Below, in pieces: positions 58,679 through 64,000 of a stretch of 64,000 nucleotides of DNA; the stretch's first letter is position 1, and every line of letters starts with the position of its first letter. The notes under the pieces were generated by a model. That model made no database searches. It was not told where the DNA came from and saw only the letters and a list, made by a program, of their open reading frames with translations. The position numbers were made by a program, and so were the translations under genes. This DNA comes from Seiridium cupressi (lineage: Eukaryota > Ascomycota > Sordariomycetes > Amphisphaeriales > Sporocadaceae), in the NCBI GenBank assembly GCA_036674765.1, contig JARVKI010000086.1, positions 1 through 64,000 of the forward strand, read 5' to 3'.

Positions 58679-60330
58679 TCATGCATAAGTTAAGAACCCA
58701 ACCAAGATGCTTAGTATAGCGCCTAACATCATTGTTCTGAAGCTAGCCTTGGGATGCAGACTGACACTTCCCGAGTCTTGAGAAGTATCATTGCCAGACG
58801 AACTGTTGTTCTGGCCAGTTGCGGCAGGTGCTTCAATGCCATTGGCAGCCAAGGTAGCGCCCACCAAGTCAGCAAGACTCCCATTGATATGTTCCGGAGA
58901 CCGCCAATCTGACCAGTCATGCGTGAGCAAGCCCCAGGGCTCGTCGCCATCTTGAATTCCTTCTCGTATATAGTAGCTGCCTGGCAACGCCCAGATCATC
59001 CATCCGGCTTGTCGATCGGCCAAGTACTTCTCTATACATGAAGCAAACGAATCTTGCCACGTCGTGGCGTCCTCCTGAAATCCGTACTCAGTCATCACGA
59101 GAGGGAAGGCACTGAATGCGTCATGATCTAAGGCTTGGAACCCGTCCTCAGAAAGCTCTTGTTGCAGAGCAGTACAATTCGTATTCGCGGACCCTCCCAG
59201 TATGTTGGCATAATTGTGCAATTCTAGGACTATCTTGTTGGCGGGGAAGTTGTCGAGATTGAAGGTCGAAGTTCCTGGCGTTAGTGTCATGTTCTGCACC
59301 ACTGGCTGAAGAGTAGTATCGGAATCTAGGCCGGACAGGAAGATCAACACATCCGAGTTGACGGAATTGATGGCTTCTGCGCCTTGTTGGACATATTTGT
59401 ACCAGTCCTGCCAGTTATATGACTCCGAGAACAAGCCCTTATTCAGCAGGGGCTGGCGCAACTCATTTCGCAGTGACATAGACATCAAATTGGGCCACTG
59501 CTTCCCCTATCTTTATGTCAGTAGAGCCAGGTAAAGGTATACATGATGACAGCTTACATGATCTGCCATATACGAAATACCACGGGTCCAGTTGGCAACA
59601 GAAAAATAAGTGTCCCCCCACCCTTTATAATCAATCAGCACAGATAGCGTCCTTATTACGAGGGGACGTACATGTATTCCCATCTAAAGGGGAACAGCAC
59701 CACCCTGCCTTCGAGACATGGTTGTCTAAGTGAATATAGATCTCGTTCTTCGCAGCTTCTGCTGCAATGGCATCGAAAACCTGTTGGAATCAGCTTGAAA
59801 TGACGCCCAATCGCATTGACCACAATACTGACCTGTAGCCTTGTGGTATTATCTGTGAATGACGGGTTCCTCGAGACGACTTTCTCATATACAGCGGTAC
59901 CGTTCTCCTGACCCAAAGCATCGATGAATGCCTCTCGGATGGTGATATCGTTGTCGTTATTGTCCTTGATCTGATCTATCATTTCAATTGCGTAAGTCAA
60001 GCGAATGGAATTGATCCCAATGCTCTTCAACTTGGTCATGATATTTGATATCGATTGGTATTGGAGGCCCTCTGGTATCATAGTCTCTACGTGCCCTGGC
60101 CAATTCACACCCGCTAAGCCCGTGTTAACATACCATATATCGTTTCTGAATAGTGCCGTCGTGCACTTACCGTACGTGACCGTGAGGCCAGATGCATCAG
60201 TAATCCATCTACCACTCGTGACGAATGGTCCGTTCGGCCAGGCAGCTCGTGGACTTTCATTGCGAGCTAGTACATCAGAAGCCAAAAAGCCAAGGGCTAA
60301 GCAGAATAATTGCTGAAAAAGCATTGTCAT
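58679..60330 (-). CDS. GH5 glucanase with C-terminal membrane/GPI-type tail
   Basis: Glycoside hydrolase family 5, probably a beta-glucanase or cellulase-like enzyme, secreted. Five exons: 60171-60330, 59833-60113, 59672-59780, 59558-59622 and 58679-59497 (or 59500, both in frame), giving about 477 residues. Residues 1-21 (MTMLFQQLFCLALGFLASDV) form a signal peptide. GH5 blocks are GINSIRLTYAIEM, NEIYIHLDNHVSKAGWC and SMSLRNELRQP (acid/base Glu), with the nucleophile Glu in FPLVMTEYGFQED and GWMIWALPGSYYIREG following. The tail is a Ser/Asn-rich linker, then ASFRTMMLGAILSILVGFL and TYA: a hydrophobic end consistent with a GPI anchor, which is unusual for a soluble plant-wall cellulase and would place the enzyme on the cell surface. 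Introns are 49-60 bases. Confidence 0.85.
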
Positions 60331-61272
60331 TATTGTGAGTACATCGGTAGGTATGGCCTTAAGACCGAACTGCGGATATCCGGTGATGTTTTCGAGGTGT
60401 TGCGACAAAGAAAACCCGCCGTCGGAAGGCCGGAAGGAAAACAACAAAAGATCAAGCGTATCGGTCTCTTGACACTTATGGAGGGTTCGAATTTCCCAAG
60501 ATACAAATGATCTAGTTACCCCGGAAGATGAGTTGCATATAAAATAATCGAGCAATCAATTTCTTGAAAATGCTGTCAGTGTCGTCGGCTTGTGGTTTCA
60601 ACACTGCAGATCAGTGGCGACAGCCTGCGTGATGCAAGGCGTCTTGGCTCGGCGGGGGTTGCGGTAGCCCCTGCCAAGACCCCAACTTGTTCACGCCATA
60701 AACTAAACGAAATATCACACTATAGCATTAACGAGACCAGCAGCATTTATTGTTGCTCAATGGATAACCATTGCATATCAGTATGTATTTGTCGACCACA
60801 GTTGAAATTCCCAGGGCGCGTGTCCATTTCTCTCCGAAGGACCTGCGGACCCAACTACGAGGGATACGAGCAGTTGCTCCGACCGATATGATTTTCCAAG
60901 TGTGGCTTTGCAAGTTCTCCTGCTTTAACGAATGATCTTCTCCCCCGCCTTCCAAGTTGGCTTAGCATCTCCATTGTTTCTTCGCAATGACTTGACAAAT
61001 TGGCTGGCGGTAGTTTCTCTTCATTCGTATTCACTGCCTCGATGGCACTGACCCTTACATAGTATGTGAGTAGATCGTAATTATGATTCGGACGAAGTTC
61101 GAATGTCACCTTGATGCTATATTTATGACGCTAACCAATTGCAAGTTCCGTCTACCAATGCTTGAGCTGCCGCCGAAAGCTATTGATTTTTCGACTAGAA
61201 TTGGAGATTTCGTCTCATCATGGCTCTGCGACTAAGGATACGCAGGAAGCATTTCACCCGCACTATATCATT
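60331..61272. other. Intergenic region, GH5 promoter / transporter 3' flank
   Basis: About 0.9 kb. GCGGGG at 60653-60658, 320 bases before the GH5 start, matches the degenerate CreA consensus SYGGRG, but this motif is short and common. No gene recognised. Confidence 0.4.
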
Positions 61273-63380
61273 CTAGACCTTTTTCTCTTCTGCGGTCGAA
61301 GAGACCTTGTTGATCTTTGTTCCTTGTAAACTCTTCTCAATATCGTGCTGGCGCGTACTTTCGTCAATGACTCCGAACAAGACGTCCATTTCTTCCAAGG
61401 AGAGATCCTGTCGGGTATCGTCAGTCTTGAACTCGAATGATCTTGGCGGAGCAGCTATAAGGAACACCATACCTTCGTCTCTGGAAGCAGCCAAGCAAAA
61501 ACTGCGGCTACGGCGTTGAGCGTTCCGAAAACCTGCGATGTTCTTAGCACATCATTGCATTCGCATATCGGGCTGATACATCAAAGCGTGAGCGCAAGGC
61601 CATAACGTACCATCCATGTTTTCCAGCCAATATTCAAGATTGAGATGGGTGTGATCTTAGACACCACGAAATTCCACAGCCAGATATTGGCAGCGCCAAT
61701 ACCCATCCCGTAGTCACGAATACGAGTGGGAAATATTTCTCCGATATAGATCCACTGTAGAGGGCCCCAAGAGACTGAGTATGCTACGACGAACAGGTAG
61801 ATTAAGGCCATCATACCCTGTGCAGAGGATGACCCGGCACCATTGCCAGCGATAGCAGGGGGGTATCTTTTCAGCACAGCACCGAGCCCGAACAGGAATG
61901 CTCCCATGAAGAACGCGCCCCCTGTCATCAATGTCTTTCTTCGGAATATATGCACGCCGCCAACGATGAATATGATAGTGCTGGCGAACTTGATGCAAGT
62001 GAAAACGCCCGAGGCCATGAGCGCAGCGTTTTGGCCGGTGTAACTTCAAGTCAATGTTAGTCATTATTCTCATTTCAAATAAAACCTCGATTTTCTCAAG
62101 AAACCAACTCATTCACGATCGGTTGACCCCCTTCGAAGAAAAGAAAAAACATCTAGAAGTAGCTTACCCGATCTGAGCGAATACAGTAGGCCCATAGTAG
62201 AGAATGGCGTTGTGCCCGCACCACCTAATCTGTCGTCAGCTGCGGCCACTCCCATAGTTTGAATATAGGTATGAGTGGTAGACGAGGGGAGATTCAAGCG
62301 GTTATATACCATGAGGTGTGCTTGAAGCATGTACCAAATACCAAGACGGACTTACATGGCAAACAGACCAACGCCCAAAGCCCACATCAGCCTAATAAGA
62401 TTGTGCCGCTCTAGTAGCTCGCGCATGGTACGGCCTTGTGTTGCAGAGAGTTCCTCGTGGATCTGAGCTCGGATCTCAGCCATCTCATCAACGATCTCCG
62501 CAGAGTCGGGACTGGCATTTCTAAGGTAACAGAGATTCTGGGTAGCTTCATCATAGCGGTCTTGCTTAGCCAGCCAACGTGGGGACTCGGGAACCAGAAA
62601 CGTTGAGATGACGACAAGCGCCGCAAGAACGATTTGCAACGAGAGAGGGGTCCGCCATTGGGCTGCTGTTGGGGCCAGATGAACAGAACATCCATAGGTA
62701 GTCCAGTACGCCAGCATGCCACCGCTGACAAGGAACATCTCAAATAGGGACATCTTGTATTGATTAGTATTAGGATTTGATGAGAGCTCGCCAGGAGCAC
62801 GCGACTCACCATGATACCTCGCAGATGTTTTGGGGCCGCCTCTGCGACGAACACGGGAGCGACATTCGAAATCATTCCAACTCCTAGTCCCGCGATGACT
62901 CTGCCAGCATATATCAGCGCCAAAGTTGGCCCCGAAGCAGCGACTTGGAGGATGCCTCCAAGAAGGAAGAAGCTTCCGGCAACGGCAAGCAGGATCTTTC
63001 TCCCGAAAAACTTGTTCAGAATTGGTGGTATGAAGGTCCCGAAGAAAGCACCTGCATTCAGCAACGCGATGATATTGGAGGATGCCTCGGTGTACACAGC
63101 CGTCGAAGAGGCTAGGTTGAACTCATTCTTGAAACTAGCGAGGGCGACTACACCTCCTGCGACGCCCGTGTCGAAACCGAATAAGCATGAGCCGACATTC
63201 CTGTCTCTATGAGTCAGCACTCCAAAGTACGACTTGTGTCTTTATGCGATAGAAAGATATAGCGGAGTCTGTGAGGTAGTCTTGATCTGCCAGGGATCAA
63301 GACAGGCTTCTGAGCACTTACACTGCTGCTGACACTGCTATTGCGGCCTTATGTTTCTTAAGATTCTCGAGAATCGCCAT
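61273..63380 (-). CDS. MFS sugar transporter (hexose/oligosaccharide porter)
   Basis: Plasma-membrane sugar:proton symporter of the major facilitator superfamily. Seven exons: 63322-63380, 62810-63200, 62356-62753, 62168-62224, 61611-62043, 61473-61532 and 61273-61407, giving 510 residues. After MAILENLKKHKAAIAVSAAV, TM1 has SCLFGFDTGVAGG; the loop motif FFGRKILLAVAG follows TM2-3, then GRVIAGLGVGMISNVAPVFV and EAAPKHLRG. The central-loop motif is LVPESPRWLAKQDRYDEATQ. Exon 4 gives WCGHNAILYYGPTVFAQIG, exon 5 GQNAALMASGVFTCIKFAST and QWIYIGEIFPTRIRDYGMGI, and the C-terminal motif is LLPETKDLSLEEMDVLFGVI. The exon 4 acceptor was chosen as ATTAG (the preceding CAG breaks the frame). Its position after GH5 and an esterase on the same side suggests a sugar-uptake role. 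Confidence 0.9.
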
Positions 63381-64000
63381 CTCGAATTCTCGAAACCCAC
63401 GGGAGGACCTTCCGACCTTGTTTGGAGTGACGTATGATGTCAAGAGGGTCCTTTCAACTCACAATGAGGTGACGATGAGCCCACTGAACAATCGAATCGG
63501 GTAGACACGACGTTATGAAGCATCTCCCTTGATATGCAAGGTAAGCCTGGTCCCAGGTTGGCGTGCGGAGATTGGGTCTTTGATATCACGGGACCCACTG
63601 GTACCTCCAGGTCCAACAACTCGGCGCTCGACATTTCAAAGTACTGAGTACATGTATTGAATGCGGCAGCGTGCATTGCAGGGGAACCACACGTCGGCAT
63701 GCTCTGCCGCGATCAGCGGAGAGCGGGACGTACATGAAGGACAGGGCCCGCCAGACACAAAGTTCAGACCTGCAGTATCTGAGCTGTGGCTAGCCACGAG
63801 AGGATTGTCCGTCTTACACACCTTGGGCATAGCGACTGACCAAATTCGGCCAGCTAATTTGCCTGATGCTCAAGATCGATAGTGGTATTTGGTGAGATAA
63901 CGCGACCGCGGCGTATGTAGAACATTTTCTGGGGTTCGGAGCCGGCCGAGATAACGACCCAGCCAAGAGAAACACTAGAGTAAACAATCAAGATAGCGGA
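63381..64000. other. Window end, upstream of the transporter
   Basis: About 0.6 kb. A minus-strand frame at 63636-63830 (SDTAGLNFVSGGPCPSCTSR, PLIAAEHADVWFPCNARC) has an even Cys spacing and natural look but no start or family, and could be a gene piece cut by the window or chance. The rest is presumably transporter promoter. Confidence 0.35.

Overview
This window looks like nuclear DNA of a filamentous ascomycete (Pezizomycotina; Sordariomycetes is my weak guess). The reasons are many introns of 47-131 bases with GTRNGT donors and CTRAC-type branch sites, a Ste2-type pheromone receptor, a LisH/SomA (Flo8-like) regulator, and secreted plant-wall enzymes. All exon joins were worked out by eye from splice signals, reading frame and family resemblance. 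No database search was run.

Layout. The left edge (1-240) is almost pure A/T, like the border of a RIP-mutated AT-rich block, and a small Cys-containing secreted-type gene lies broken against it. Next come a Ste2 receptor (899-2167, -), an orphan membrane protein (3365-3916, -), an aminoglycoside-phosphotransferase-fold pseudogene (5629-6290, -), a salicylate-hydroxylase-type FAD monooxygenase (7026-8426, -) and a GNAT acetyltransferase (9566-10329, -). A compact housekeeping block follows: PET117 (-), V-ATPase subunit G (+), the beta-catenin-like splicing factor CTNNBL1 (-) and a phosphoglycerate-mutase-family protein (+). A gene-poor stretch (16.2-21.0 kb) holds one decayed coding fragment. 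It leads to a rhamnogalacturonan acetylesterase (+), the mitochondrial GTPase GUF1 (+) and a GH16 glucanase (-). A second gene-poor stretch runs from 26.3 to 32.6 kb.

The SomA/Flo8-like regulator (32625-35342, -) has a long upstream region with a (CT)20 tract, a CRE-like tandem and a sequencing gap (10 N) beside 64 C. After it come the divergent pair BET3 (-) and SNRNP40 (+), an orphan two-TM protein (+), a gene-poor stretch with two weak small candidates, GIS2 (seven zinc knuckles, +), an orphan acidic protein (-) that diverges from TOM6 (+), and a carbohydrate block: a secreted carboxylesterase (+), a GH5 glucanase with a possible GPI tail (-) and a sugar transporter (-).

How the genes relate. 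Most are unlinked housekeeping genes in divergent or convergent pairs. The functional groupings I can support are the right-hand carbohydrate block (esterase, glucanase, transporter) and the scattered wall-active enzymes (acetylesterase, GH16). I found no clear undescribed system, CRISPR array, tRNA or intact transposon. The best leads are the start-codon-only exon of the V-ATPase gene, the 9-base microexon of BET3, the CRE-like tandem upstream of somA, the inferred 944-base 5' leader intron of GIS2, and several orphan or decaying genes.
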